A stretch of 57,497 nt of DNA from Rhizobium leguminosarum bv. viciae USDA 2370 (GTDB taxonomy: Bacteria; Pseudomonadota; Alphaproteobacteria; Rhizobiales; Rhizobiaceae): contig NZ_MRDL01000010.1 of the NCBI RefSeq assembly GCF_002008365.1, forward strand, positions 1 through 57,497, written 5' to 3'. How positions within the stretch are numbered: the stretch's first letter is position 1; each line of letters starts with the position of its first letter. A model generated the notes under the pieces. That model was given only the letters and a program-made list of their open reading frames with translations. It had not been told where the DNA came from and did no database searches. Below are positions 9,256 to 17,708 of the stretch, piece by piece. The position numbers and the translations under genes are program-made.

Positions 9256-9279
9256 AGCTGCGTTTTGATGAGCGATACC
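9250..9279 (+). promoter_or_regulatory. Candidate rhaD promoter
   Basis: TTGACA at 9250-9255 lies inside the second operator-like site and is followed after 17-18 bp by GATACC-like bases (9274-9279), a weak -10. The rhaD ATG is about 60 bp further on. The -35 is convincing; the -10 is a guess. Confidence 0.45.
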
Positions 9280-9337
9280 GTCAGCGAAAAGGGCGCGAAC
9301 TTTGCGTCCCGATGAAGATTTCATATGGGAGGATGAC

Positions 9338-11434
9338 ATGGCGGCGAACGTCCGGCTTCTGGAAAACCGGTGGGATGATGCTTACGCGGCAGGCCTCGAT
9401 GAGCCTGGCAAGCTGCTCTATCGCTCCAACCTGCTCGGCGCCGACAAGCGCATCACCAATTATGGCGGCGGCAACACCTCGGCGAAGGTGCTGGAAACCG
9501 ATCCGCTGACCGGCGGCAAGGTCAAGGTACTCTGGGTCAAGGGATCGGGCGGCGATGTCGGCACGATCAAGCTCGACGGTTTCGCGACGCTCTACCAGGA
9601 CAAGCTGGAATCGCTGAAGAGCATCTACAAGGGCGTCGAGGACGAGGACCGCATGGTCGGCTTCCTGCCGCACTGCACCTTCAACCTGAACGCCCGCGCC
9701 GCCTCGATCGATACGCCGCTGCACGGTTTCGTGCCTTTCACCCATGTCGACCACATGCATCCTGATGCGATCATCGCGATCGCCGCGTCGAAGAATTCGA
9801 AGGAATTGACGCAGCAGATCTTCGGCGACGAGATAGGCTGGCTGCCCTGGCGTCGTCCGGGCTTCCAGCTCGGCCTCGACCTCGGTGCTTTCGTCGCCGC
9901 AAACCCGAATGCCAAGGGTGTCGTGCTCGAAAGCCACGGCCTCTTTACCTGGGCTGATGACGCCAAGGCCTGCTACGAGCTGACGCTCGATATCATCAAC
10001 AAGGCGATCGTCTGGTTTGCCGAAAAGACCGAGGGAAAGACGATTTTCGGCGGTGCGCTCACTGAGAGCCTGGCCGCCGCCGAACGCCGCGCCATCGCCG
10101 CCCGGCTGATGCCGGAGATCCGGGGCCGCATCGGCAAGCAGGAGCGCAAGCTCGGACATTTCGACGATCAGGGCGCGGTGCTCGAATTCGTCAATTCCCG
10201 GGATTTGCGCCCGCTCGGCGCGCTCGGCACCAGCTGCCCGGATCATTTCCTGCGCACCAAGATCCGCCCGCTGATCGTCGATTTCGACCCGGCCAAGCCG
10301 GATGTCGACGCGATCGTTGCCGGTCTCGACAAGGCGCTGGAGGATTACCGCGCCGATTACGCCCGCTATTACAACGACTGCAAGCATGACAATTCGCCTG
10401 CCATCCGCGATGCCAATCCCGTCATCTTCCTCGTTCCTGGCGTCGGCATGCTGTCCTTTGCCCGCGACAAGGCGACGGCTCGTATTGCCAGCGAATTCTA
10501 CGTCAACGCAATCAACGTCATGCGCGGCGCCTCGACGGTCTCGGAATATCAGGGCCTGCCCGAGCAGGAAGCCTTCGACATCGAATACTGGCTGCTCGAA
10601 GAGGCCAAGCTGCAGCGCATGCCGAAGCCGAAGAGCCTTGCCGGCCGCGTCGCCTTCGTCACCGGCGGCGCCGGCGGCATCGGCCGGGCGACGGCCGCGC
10701 GCCTCGTCGGTGAAGGCGCCTGCGTGGTGCTTGCCGATATTGACCAGGCAGCACTCGAGGGCACCGAAGCCGATTTCGTCAAGAGATATGGCGCTGACGC
10801 CGTACGCAGCGTCCGGCTTGACGTCACCAAGGAAGATGCCGTGATCGCCTCCTTCGCGGAAGCCTGCGTTGAATTCGGCGGCATCGATATCCTCGTCTCG
10901 AACGCCGGCATTGCCTCGTCCGCGCCGATCGAAGCCACCGAGCTGTCGACGTGGAACCGCAATATCGATATTCTGGCGACCGGCTATTTCCTCGTCTCGC
11001 GCGAAGCCTTCCGCCTGTTCCGCCGCCAGGCGCTCGGTGGCAACGTCGTCTTCGTCGCTTCGAAGAACGGTCTTGCCGCTTCGCCGAATGCGGCTGCCTA
11101 TTGCACCGCCAAGGCTGCCGAAATCCATCTCGCCCGCTGCCTGGCGCTCGAAGGCGCGGATGCCGGCATCCGCGTCAACACCGTCAATCCGGATGCCGTC
11201 CTGCGCGGCTCGAAGATCTGGAGCGGAGAATGGCGCGAGCAGCGCGCCGCCTCGTCCAAGATCGAGGTGGACGATCTCGAGGAACATTACCGCAAGCGGT
11301 CGATGCTGAAACTCAACGTGTTTCCGGAAGATATCGCCGAGGCGATCTATTTCCTCGCATCGGACCTTTCTGCAAAATCGACCGGCAACATCATCAATGT
11401 CGATGCCGGCAATGTGCAGAGTTTTACGCGGTAA
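9338..11434 (+). CDS. rhaD: Bifunctional rhamnulose-1-phosphate aldolase / short-chain alcohol dehydrogenase RhaD
   Basis: A 698-residue fusion. The N-terminal class II aldolase/adducin domain (about 20-420) splits rhamnulose 1-phosphate into dihydroxyacetone phosphate and L-lactaldehyde; metal-site candidates are the His cluster HVDHMH at 136-141 and His200 in SHGLF. From about residue 436 a short-chain dehydrogenase follows, with TGGAGGIG at 441-448 and the catalytic YxxxK at Tyr588/Lys592, presumably acting on the lactaldehyde. The ATG at 9338 was chosen over a codon at 9302 because GGGAGGA lies 5 bp before it. It begins the plus-strand rhaDI unit, divergent from rhaR. Confidence 0.94.
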   Translation: MAANVRLLENRWDDAYAAGLDEPGKLLYRSNLLGADKRITNYGGGNTSAKVLETDPLTGGKVKVLWVKGSGGDVGTIKLDGFATLYQDKLESLKSIYKGVEDEDRMVGFLPHCTFNLNARAASIDTPLHGFVPFTHVDHMHPDAIIAIAASKNSKELTQQIFGDEIGWLPWRRPGFQLGLDLGAFVAANPNAKGVVLESHGLFTWADDAKACYELTLDIINKAIVWFAEKTEGKTIFGGALTESLAAAERRAIAARLMPEIRGRIGKQERKLGHFDDQGAVLEFVNSRDLRPLGALGTSCPDHFLRTKIRPLIVDFDPAKPDVDAIVAGLDKALEDYRADYARYYNDCKHDNSPAIRDANPVIFLVPGVGMLSFARDKATARIASEFYVNAINVMRGASTVSEYQGLPEQEAFDIEYWLLEEAKLQRMPKPKSLAGRVAFVTGGAGGIGRATAARLVGEGACVVLADIDQAALEGTEADFVKRYGADAVRSVRLDVTKEDAVIASFAEACVEFGGIDILVSNAGIASSAPIEATELSTWNRNIDILATGYFLVSREAFRLFRRQALGGNVVFVASKNGLAASPNAAAYCTAKAAEIHLARCLALEGADAGIRVNTVNPDAVLRGSKIWSGEWREQRAASSKIEVDDLEEHYRKRSMLKLNVFPEDIAEAIYFLASDLSAKSTGNIINVDAGNVQSFTR

Positions 11435-11444
11435 GAGGGACGCT

Positions 11445-11603
11445 CTTCTCCCCGGCGGGGGGAAGATGCCGGCAGGCAGATGAAGGGGGGCGCAGAGCGA
11501 AGCGATGCGTGTTCCGGGCAGGGCAGCGAAGGACCATTAATGTCCTACCCGGCCGCCCCCTCATCCGACCCTTCGGGCCACCTTCTCCCCGCTGGGGAGA
11601 AGG
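11445..11603. repeat. Imperfect inverted repeat between rhaD and rhaI
   Basis: The left arm begins CTTCTCCCCGGCGGGG (from 11445) and continues to about 11492. The right arm (about 11553-11603) reads as its imperfect reverse complement, ending CCGCTGGGGAGAAG. This long fold-back looks like a dispersed rhizobial intergenic palindrome rather than unique regulatory DNA. In the rhaDI transcript it would form a large hairpin about 30 bp before the rhaI start and could change the rhaD:rhaI ratio. Confidence 0.65.
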
Positions 11604-11630
11604 GGAGAAAGAAACAATCGGGAGGAAGAA

Positions 11631-12923
11631 ATGGCCGAATTCAGGATCGCGCAGGATCTGGTTGCGACGGATAATGACAAGCGGGCAACAGCGCTGAAAG
11701 CCGATTACGAGGCACTGGGCGCGACGCTTGTCCGCCGTGGCGTCGATATCGCAGCAGTCACCCGGAAGGTTGCGGAATTCTTCGTCGCCGTTCCCTCTTG
11801 GGGCGTCGGCACCGGTGGCACGCGTTTTGCCCGTTTCCCCGGCACCGGCGAGCCGCGCGGCATCTTCGACAAGCTCGACGATTGCGCCGTCATCAACCAA
11901 CTGACGCAGGCGACGCCGAATGTCTCGCTGCATATTCCCTGGGACAAGGCAGACGCCAGGGAGTTGAAGGCCAAGGGTGATGCGCTCGGCCTCGGCTTCG
12001 ATGCGATGAATTCCAACACCTTTTCCGATGCGCCCGGCCAGGCCCATTCCTATAAATACGGCTCGCTCAGCCACACCGATGCGGCAACACGGGCGCAAGC
12101 GGTCGAGCACAATCTCGAATGCATCGAAATCGGCAAGGCGCTCGGCTCCAAGGCATTGACGGTGTGGATCGGCGACGGTTCGAACTTCCCCGGCCAGAGC
12201 CATTTCACCAAGGCTTTCGAGCGTTATCTCGCCTCGATGGCGGATATCTACAAGGCGCTGCCTGATGATTGGAAGCTGTTCTCCGAGCACAAGATGTACG
12301 AGCCGGCCTTCTATTCCACCATCGTGCAGGATTGGGGCACCAACTATCTGATCGCCCAGACGCTCGGCCCCAAGGCCTATTGCCTCGTCGATCTCGGTCA
12401 CCATGCGCCGAACACCAATATCGAGATGATCGTCGCCCGCCTGATCCAGTTCGGCAAGCTCGGCGGTTTCCACTTCAATGATTCGAAATATGGCGACGAC
12501 GATCTCGACGCCGGCGCGATCGATCCCTACCGGCTGTTCCTCGTCTTCAACGAACTGGTCGATGCCGAGCAGCGCGGCGTCAATGACTTCAACCCGGCCC
12601 ATATGATCGACCAGTCGCACAATGTCACCGACCCGATCGAAAGCCTGATCAACAGCGCCAACGAAATCCGCCGTGCTTATGCACAGGCGCTGCTCGTCGA
12701 CCGCAAGGCGCTCTCCGGTTACCAGGACGACAACGACGCGCTGATGGCATCGGAAACGTTGAAGCGCGCCTATCGCGCCGATGTCGAGCCGATCCTCGCC
12801 GAAGCCCGACGCAGGGCCGGCGGCGCGATCGACCCGATCGCCGTCTATCGCGCCAGCGGCTATCGCAGACAAGTGGCGGCCGAGCGCCCGGCATCCGCTG
12901 CCGGCGGCGGCGGCATCATCTGA
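11631..12923 (+). CDS. rhaI: L-rhamnose isomerase RhaI
   Basis: A 430-residue TIM-barrel sugar isomerase converting L-rhamnose to L-rhamnulose. The metal ligands fall at Glu219 (FSEHKMYEP), Asp254 (LVDLGHHAP), His281 (GFHFNDSKYGDDDLD) and Asp327 (MIDQSHN). As I remember it, these are the same residue numbers as in the Pseudomonas stutzeri broad-specificity L-rhamnose isomerase, also 430 residues. The ATG follows GGGAGGAAGAA. It is the second gene of the divergent rhaDI unit and completes the pathway with RhaU, RhaK and RhaD. It is not of the E. coli RhaA sequence type. Confidence 0.95.
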   Translation: MAEFRIAQDLVATDNDKRATALKADYEALGATLVRRGVDIAAVTRKVAEFFVAVPSWGVGTGGTRFARFPGTGEPRGIFDKLDDCAVINQLTQATPNVSLHIPWDKADARELKAKGDALGLGFDAMNSNTFSDAPGQAHSYKYGSLSHTDAATRAQAVEHNLECIEIGKALGSKALTVWIGDGSNFPGQSHFTKAFERYLASMADIYKALPDDWKLFSEHKMYEPAFYSTIVQDWGTNYLIAQTLGPKAYCLVDLGHHAPNTNIEMIVARLIQFGKLGGFHFNDSKYGDDDLDAGAIDPYRLFLVFNELVDAEQRGVNDFNPAHMIDQSHNVTDPIESLINSANEIRRAYAQALLVDRKALSGYQDDNDALMASETLKRAYRADVEPILAEARRRAGGAIDPIAVYRASGYRRQVAAERPASAAGGGGII

Positions 12924-12975
12924 ACGACCGATTGTTTCGCATGGCCTGAAGCCATGCTGATTAGGGATGATGGTT

Positions 12976-13006
12976 GCCGGCAGCGCAGGGGTGACGCGCT
13001 GCCGGC
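12976..13006. terminator. Bidirectional terminator between rhaI and the AhpD-like gene
   Basis: A perfect 11-bp stem, GCCGGCAGCGC (12976-12986) and GCGCTGCCGGC (12996-13006), with a 9-nt loop, placed between two convergent genes. There is no strong T-run on either side, so it may act with Rho. Confidence 0.6.
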
Positions 13007-13016
13007 GTCCCGCCGT

Positions 13017-13475
13017 TTACGGCTTCCAGGCCCCGGCGATCTGGCGGGTGGCGATGTTCAGCCGGTTCCAGACATTGATGTTGGCGATGGCGATGACGAG
13101 TGCCGCAAGGCTCCTGCCGTCATAATGCCGGGTCGCTTCGTCCCAGACATCGTCCGGCACAGGGTCGGCGCGGTCGCTGACACGGGTGACTGCCTCGGTC
13201 AGCGCAAGGGCTGCCCGCTCGGCGTCGCTGAAATAGGGCGAGTCGCGCCAGGCGCCGATGGCGAAGAGCCTTTCGTCGGTTTCGCCGAGCTTCTTTGCAA
13301 TGCGGGGATGCCCGTCGACACAGACGCTGCAGCCGTTGATCTGGCTGGCGCGCAGGTTGACGAGTTCGAGCAGCTTCGGCGAAAGGCCGGTTTCGACCGG
13401 CACCTTGCTGAGCGCATTGAGCGCCTGCATGGCCGCGGGAAGGACGAGGGCGGGGTTTCCCATTCTCTCCTGCAT
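13017..13475 (-). CDS. AhpD-like / carboxymuconolactone decarboxylase family protein
   Basis: A 152-residue protein of the alkylhydroperoxidase AhpD-core family. The redox motif is Cys49-x-x-Cys52 with His56 (NGCSVCVDGH), which supports a peroxidase or thiol-redox role rather than decarboxylation. The ATG at 13475 is preceded by AAGGAGA; an upstream in-frame codon at 13529 lies inside the promoter region and is rejected. It is divergent from an ECF sigma factor gene and has its own perfect ECF-type promoter. AhpD-like genes are the standard partners and targets of ECF41-type sigma factors. It converges with rhaI. Confidence 0.9.
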   Translation of the reverse strand: MQERMGNPALVLPAAMQALNALSKVPVETGLSPKLLELVNLRASQINGCSVCVDGHPRIAKKLGETDERLFAIGAWRDSPYFSDAERAALALTEAVTRVSDRADPVPDDVWDEATRHYDGRSLAALVIAIANINVWNRLNIATRQIAGAWKP

Positions 13476-13523
13476 GGTATGTCTCCTTGATGCGTTTACT
13501 GTTGTTCGACGATCCGCCGGCGC

Positions 13524-13550
13524 TGTCACATCGGCCGGGTTTCATTCGTC
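13524..13550 (+). promoter_or_regulatory. ECF41-type promoter for the sigma factor gene
   Basis: TGTCACA (13524-13530), a 16-bp spacer, then CGTC (13547-13550), 36 bp before the sigma factor ATG. This is exactly the bipartite consensus I recall for ECF41 group promoters, so the sigma factor is probably autoregulated. Confidence 0.8.
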
Positions 13551-13558
13551 ATGGCTTT

Positions 13559-13585
13559 GACGGAACGCAGCGGAGGAATGTGACA
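13559..13585 (-). promoter_or_regulatory. ECF41-type promoter for the AhpD-like gene
   Basis: On the minus strand TGTCACA (13585-13579), a 16-bp spacer and CGTC (13562-13559) mirror the plus-strand promoter, 8 bp away. It points at the AhpD-like gene. Its -35 box overlaps the ribosome-binding site region of the sigma gene. Confidence 0.8.
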
Positions 13586-13586
13586 A

Positions 13587-14456
13587 ATGGACGAGAAAAA
13601 ATGGCTGGCCGATGAGTTCGAGGCGAACAGAGCGCATCTGAGGGCCGCAGCCTATCGCATGCTCGGCTCACGCAGCGAGGCTGATGATGCCGTTCAGGAG
13701 GCCTGGCTGCGGCTCAGCCGCACGGATACGACAGGGGTCGGCAATCTCGGCGGCTGGCTGACGACGGTGGTGGCGCGCATCTGCCTCGACATGCTGCGCG
13801 CCCGCAAGACCCGGCGCGAGGAACCGCTGGAGGTGCCCGTCCATGGCGGGATCGCCGATCCGACGGACGATCCCGAGCGCGAAGCCGCCTTTGCCGATTC
13901 GGTCGGTCTGGCACTGCTCGTCGTGCTGCAGACGCTGGCGCCCGCCGAACGCGTCGCCTTCGTGCTGCACGACATGTTCGACCTGCCCTTCGACGAGATC
14001 GCGCCGATCATCGGTCGCTCGTCCGCGGCCGCCCGCCAGCTCGCGAGCCGCGCACGCCGCCGGGTGCGGGGTTTGGACGAGGCACCTGATGTGGATCTCG
14101 GCCGCAAGCGGACGATCGCCGAGGCCTTTCTGACGGCGTCGCGCAACGGCGATCTGGAGGCGTTAATCGCGGTGCTTGCCCCTGACGTCGTCTTCCGGCC
14201 GGATGCCACGGCGGCCCGCTTCGGCACCATTGGCCAAATGCGCGGCGCAGCTCAGGTGGCTGAAGCCTTCAAGGGTCGGGCGCAGGCGGCAGAAATCGCC
14301 ATTGTCGACGGCGAACTCGGATTCGTCGTGGAGATCCAGGGCCAGCTCCGCGTGGTGGTGGCGCTGACGATCGCCGATGGCAGGATCGCCGCGATCGACG
14401 CCATCGCCGATCCGGATCACCTGGAACGGCTTGACTATTCCATCCTTCGAGATTGA
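13587..14456 (+). CDS. ECF RNA polymerase sigma factor with C-terminal SnoaL-like domain (ECF41-like)
   Basis: A 289-residue extracytoplasmic-function sigma factor. Region 2 is at about 14-80 (AYRMLGSRSEADDAVQEAWLRL, then LGGWLTTVVARICLDMLRARK). Region 4 is at about 110-165 with the helix-turn-helix MFDLPFDEIAPIIGRSSAAARQ. The remaining ~110 residues (FLTASRNGDLEALIAVLAPDVVF onward) form a SnoaL-like domain that, in ECF41 proteins, replaces a separate anti-sigma factor. A late DPDHLERL segment resembles the NPDKL motif of the group, but I do not see the WLPEP linker motif, so it may be a divergent member. GGAGGA precedes the ATG. Its matched divergent promoters imply control of itself and the AhpD-like gene. 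Confidence 0.9.
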   Translation: MDEKKWLADEFEANRAHLRAAAYRMLGSRSEADDAVQEAWLRLSRTDTTGVGNLGGWLTTVVARICLDMLRARKTRREEPLEVPVHGGIADPTDDPEREAAFADSVGLALLVVLQTLAPAERVAFVLHDMFDLPFDEIAPIIGRSSAAARQLASRARRRVRGLDEAPDVDLGRKRTIAEAFLTASRNGDLEALIAVLAPDVVFRPDATAARFGTIGQMRGAAQVAEAFKGRAQAAEIAIVDGELGFVVEIQGQLRVVVALTIADGRIAAIDAIADPDHLERLDYSILRD

Positions 14457-14552
14457 AAACAAACGCGAATTTATCGGATCTTCGAAACGGGCGTGCTTCG
14501 GAAGGAGCGCACCGCTTACGTTTCCTCAGTGGTGACGGCCACGTCATTTTTC

Positions 14553-14580
14553 TTGACAGCGGCGTCCTCAGCTTTATTCT
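14553..14580 (+). promoter_or_regulatory. Candidate housekeeping promoter upstream of the amidohydrolase
   Basis: TTGACA at 14553-14558, a 16-bp spacer and TATTCT at 14575-14580, in a locally AT-rich part of the 276-bp gap between the sigma factor and amidohydrolase genes. It points toward the amidohydrolase, leaving a leader of about 145 bp. Nothing else in the gap looks coding. Confidence 0.55.
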
Positions 14581-14732
14581 ATTATAAAGACTTATATAGC
14601 ATTATTATGGAATTATGGCAATGCGGTGCCCTGAGGCGCCATCTCTAGCTTCCTCATTACTCTTCCAGAGCAACCCGCAGACGGATGACCGAGGAGCGAT
14701 CCCGGTCCGAGACTTCGAAAGGAATGCATGTC

Positions 14733-15941
14733 ATGCCCGGCGACCAGGCGAAGAAGCCGCTTCTCCTCACCAATGTCAAACCGATCGCTTTCGGTGCGGG
14801 CACATCCGAGGGGGCAATCGACATTCTCGTCAATGCCGGCGGCAGGATCGCCGAGATCGGTTCGTCCCTTTCAGTCTCGCAGGATGTGACGCGCATCGAC
14901 GGCAAGGGCGCCTTCATTTCGCCCGGCTGGGTCGACCTGCACGTGCATATCTGGCATGGCGGCACTGATATTTCCATCCGTCCGTCCGAATGCGGCGTCG
15001 AGCGCGGCGTCACCACGCTGGTCGATGCCGGTTCGGCCGGTGAGGCAAATTTTCATGGCTTCCGCGAATATATCATCGAGCCCTCGCGCGAGCGCATCAA
15101 GGCCTTCCTCAATCTCGGCTCGATCGGTCTTGTGGCCTGCAACCGCGTTGCGGAATTGCGGGATATCCGCGATATCGATCTCGACCGCATCCTCGAAGTT
15201 TATGCCGAAAACAGCGAGCACATCGTCGGCATCAAGGTGCGCGCCAGCCATGTCATCACCGGATCCTGGGGCGTCACGCCGGTCAAGCTTGGCAAGAAGA
15301 TCGCCAAGATTTTGAAAGTGCCGATGATGGTGCATGTCGGCGAGCCGCCGGCGCTTTATGACGAAGTGCTCGAGATCCTCGGCCCCGGCGACGTCGTCAC
15401 CCACTGCTTCAACGGCAAGGCCGGGTCGAGCATCATGGAAGACGAGGACCTCTTCAATCTCGCCGAGCGCTGCGCCTCCGAGGGCATCCGTCTCGACATC
15501 GGCCATGGCGGCGCCTCCTTCTCCTTCAAGGTCGCCGAGGCGGCGATTGCGCGCGGGCTTCTGCCGTTCTCGATCTCGACCGACCTGCACGGCCATTCGA
15601 TGAACTTCCCGGTCTGGGACCTGGCGACGACGATGTCGAAGCTGCTCAGCGTCGGCATGCCTTTCGACAAGGTGGTGGAAGCCGTCACCCATGCGCCGGC
15701 ATCCGTCATCAAGCTGTCGATGGAGAACCGGCTTTCGGTCGGCTCGCAAGCGGAATTCACCGTTTTCGATCTGGTCGATTCCGATCTCGAGGCGACGGAT
15801 TCCAACGGCGACGTCTCGGTCCTCACCAAGCTGTTCGAGCCGCGCTATGCCGTGATGGGCGCCGATGCCTTTGCCGCCAGCCGCTATGTGCCGCGGGCGC
15901 GCAAGCTGGTGCGCCACAGCCACGGCTATTCCTACAGGTAG
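14733..15941 (+). CDS. Amidohydrolase / deacetylase-type metallohydrolase
   Basis: A 402-residue amidohydrolase-superfamily enzyme. The binuclear metal site is complete: His70 and His72 (DLHVHIWHG), a probable carbamylated Lys168 (GIKVRAS), His201 (MMVHVGEPP), His258 (DIGHGGASF) and Asp284 (STDLHG). The nearest family I recognise is the dihydroorotase-like amidohydrolase/deacetylase group (EF_0837/Atu3266 type), some of which deacetylate N-acetyl or O-acetyl carboxylic acids; the true substrate is unknown. Of three nearby ATGs I chose 14733, which has AAAGGA at good spacing. It converges with the IclR regulator, which may sense its substrate. Confidence 0.82.
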   Translation: MPGDQAKKPLLLTNVKPIAFGAGTSEGAIDILVNAGGRIAEIGSSLSVSQDVTRIDGKGAFISPGWVDLHVHIWHGGTDISIRPSECGVERGVTTLVDAGSAGEANFHGFREYIIEPSRERIKAFLNLGSIGLVACNRVAELRDIRDIDLDRILEVYAENSEHIVGIKVRASHVITGSWGVTPVKLGKKIAKILKVPMMVHVGEPPALYDEVLEILGPGDVVTHCFNGKAGSSIMEDEDLFNLAERCASEGIRLDIGHGGASFSFKVAEAAIARGLLPFSISTDLHGHSMNFPVWDLATTMSKLLSVGMPFDKVVEAVTHAPASVIKLSMENRLSVGSQAEFTVFDLVDSDLEATDSNGDVSVLTKLFEPRYAVMGADAFAASRYVPRARKLVRHSHGYSYR

Positions 15942-15963
15942 GATCCGCTGAAAAGCGCAATGC

Positions 15964-16827
15964 TCAGCGGTTGCGCCAGCCCATCAGCTTTTCGATCCGT
16001 TCCGCTGAACTACGCACATGGGCCGTATAGTGGTTCTCGTCGGAAAAGGCCTTCTGTTCCGGCAGCACGATGGAAATGGTGGCGACGCACTGGCCATCGC
16101 GATCGCAGATCGGCGAGGCGATGCAGGCAACCGCATAATCGGATTCCCCCGCCTGGATCGACAAGCGCGACTCGAAGGCTTTGCCGGCGGCTTCCGACAG
16201 CGTACCCGGATCGATCTCGGCGCGGCCGGTCGGTGAAGAGCGGGCGCAGCGCTTGAACAGTTCGATGCGCTCCTGCTCGGGCAGGTGGCCGACGAGCAGG
16301 CGGCCGGAGGCCGTCCAGTTGAGCGGCACCCGGGTGCCAACGCGGGACGCGACCTGGAAGTGGCTCGGGCCGTCGGCCATGGCGAGCACCAGCATATAGT
16401 CGCCGTCGCGACCGCAGACCTGCACGGTTTCGCCGGCCTGGCGGCAGAGATCGTGCATTTCGTGGGTGGCGATGCTCATGAAATCCAATGACCGTGCGTA
16501 GGCAAGGCCGTAGTGGTAGAGCCGCGCGCCGAGCCAGATCGAGCCGTCCGTCTGCCGCGTCAGCATGTTCTTCTCGACGAGATCGTCGACGATGACGTAA
16601 ACGGTCGAAAGCGGCGCCTTCACAGCCTTGGCGATCGCATAGACGCCGGCGGGCGATCCGGTCTCATAAAGATGATCGATCACCTGAAGCGCCCGGTCGA
16701 TGCCGCTGACACGCGCGCGGCGTGCCCCCTTGCCATGGGCCTCGCTGGCAACGCCCTCATCTTCGGAGTAAACTGCGGATGATGTTTTTCCGTCCAATTC
16801 CACGCACCTCATGAAAACTGCGATCAT
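15964..16827 (-). CDS. IclR-family transcriptional regulator
   Basis: A 287-residue IclR regulator. The winged helix-turn-helix is at about 40-100 (SGIDRALQVIDHLYETGSPAGVYAIAKAV...STVYVIVDDLV). The GAF-like effector domain contains NWTASGRLLVGHLPEQER and the late AVACIASPICDRDGQCVATISIV segment where IclR proteins place effector-binding residues. The start is uncertain: ATGs at 16827 and 16812 both lack an obvious ribosome-binding site, and an extra ~35-residue hydrophilic N-terminus precedes the HTH. It converges with the amidohydrolase gene 22 bp away and is preceded by a small palindrome. Confidence 0.88.
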   Translation of the reverse strand: MIAVFMRCVELDGKTSSAVYSEDEGVASEAHGKGARRARVSGIDRALQVIDHLYETGSPAGVYAIAKAVKAPLSTVYVIVDDLVEKNMLTRQTDGSIWLGARLYHYGLAYARSLDFMSIATHEMHDLCRQAGETVQVCGRDGDYMLVLAMADGPSHFQVASRVGTRVPLNWTASGRLLVGHLPEQERIELFKRCARSSPTGRAEIDPGTLSEAAGKAFESRLSIQAGESDYAVACIASPICDRDGQCVATISIVLPEQKAFSDENHYTAHVRSSAERIEKLMGWRNR

Positions 16828-16842
16828 GTTACATTACTATGG

Positions 16843-16858
16843 CATAGCGGTCGCTATG
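16843..16858. promoter_or_regulatory. Candidate operator upstream of the IclR gene
   Basis: Palindrome CATAGCG-GT-CGCTATG lies 15 bp upstream of the first IclR start codon. It is a reasonable autoregulatory site, but no second copy was found near the amidohydrolase promoter. Confidence 0.4.
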
Positions 16859-16924
16859 GCAAATCGCAACATTTTGCAGGTTGATCGTATGGGAGGCTGA
16901 GTGATACCCACGATATCGTCCACT

Positions 16925-17346
16925 TCATAACAGCCGATAATGCGCACCTACGATGCTGCAAGCTTTTGCCAGCCCCTTGTCCAGCGAGACGAGCGTGGCG
17001 TCGTTGCCGATCGCGACAGCGAGATGCAGAGCATCACCGGCGCGAAGACCGATATTAAATTGATCGGTCATTCGTGCCGCTTCGATGAAGTGCGACCGCG
17101 ATATGGGCAGGAGCTCGAAGGACGTCGAACATAGCTCCTTGAACAGCGCCAAAGCCTTGCTGCGATCGTCCGGATCGAGTTGTCCGTTTCTCGCCTTAAG
17201 CGCGATGGCGCTCGAAAATTCGGTGATCGTCCAGCCGCTGACCGCGATCTCCTCGAATTGACGCGCTGCCAGCCATTGCTGCACGTCGTCCGTGCGGGTT
17301 TCGATCGTCCAGGCGGCGACGAGGACTGATGTGTCGATATAAAGCA

Positions 17347-17347
<1 letters not shown>
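16925..17347 (-). CDS. vapC: PIN-domain toxin (VapC family)
   Basis: A 140-residue PIN-domain ribonuclease, the toxin of a type II pair. Acidic residues expected in the active site are visible: Asp5 (MLYIDTSVLVAAW), Glu43 (WTITEFSSA), Asp in RAGDALHLAVA and Asp in VSLDKGLAKA. VapC enzymes usually cut tRNA or rRNA when released from the antitoxin. Its ATG overlaps the antitoxin stop by one base (TGATG), giving coupled translation. Confidence 0.9.
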
Positions 17348-17627
<280 letters not shown>

Positions 17628-17708
17628 TTTAGTCCGAAAGCAAAACTGCCGCAAGACCGCTGGAACAACAAGTCTTAGCCTGAGTTTGCCCCCTGAACGC
17701 AGGAGGTC

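Noticed and set aside
9281..11287. 668-codon open frame on the minus strand opposite rhaD
   Set aside because: It mirrors rhaD codon for codon, has no ribosome-binding site and shows no protein-family features. Long antisense frames are expected in GC-rich genes.
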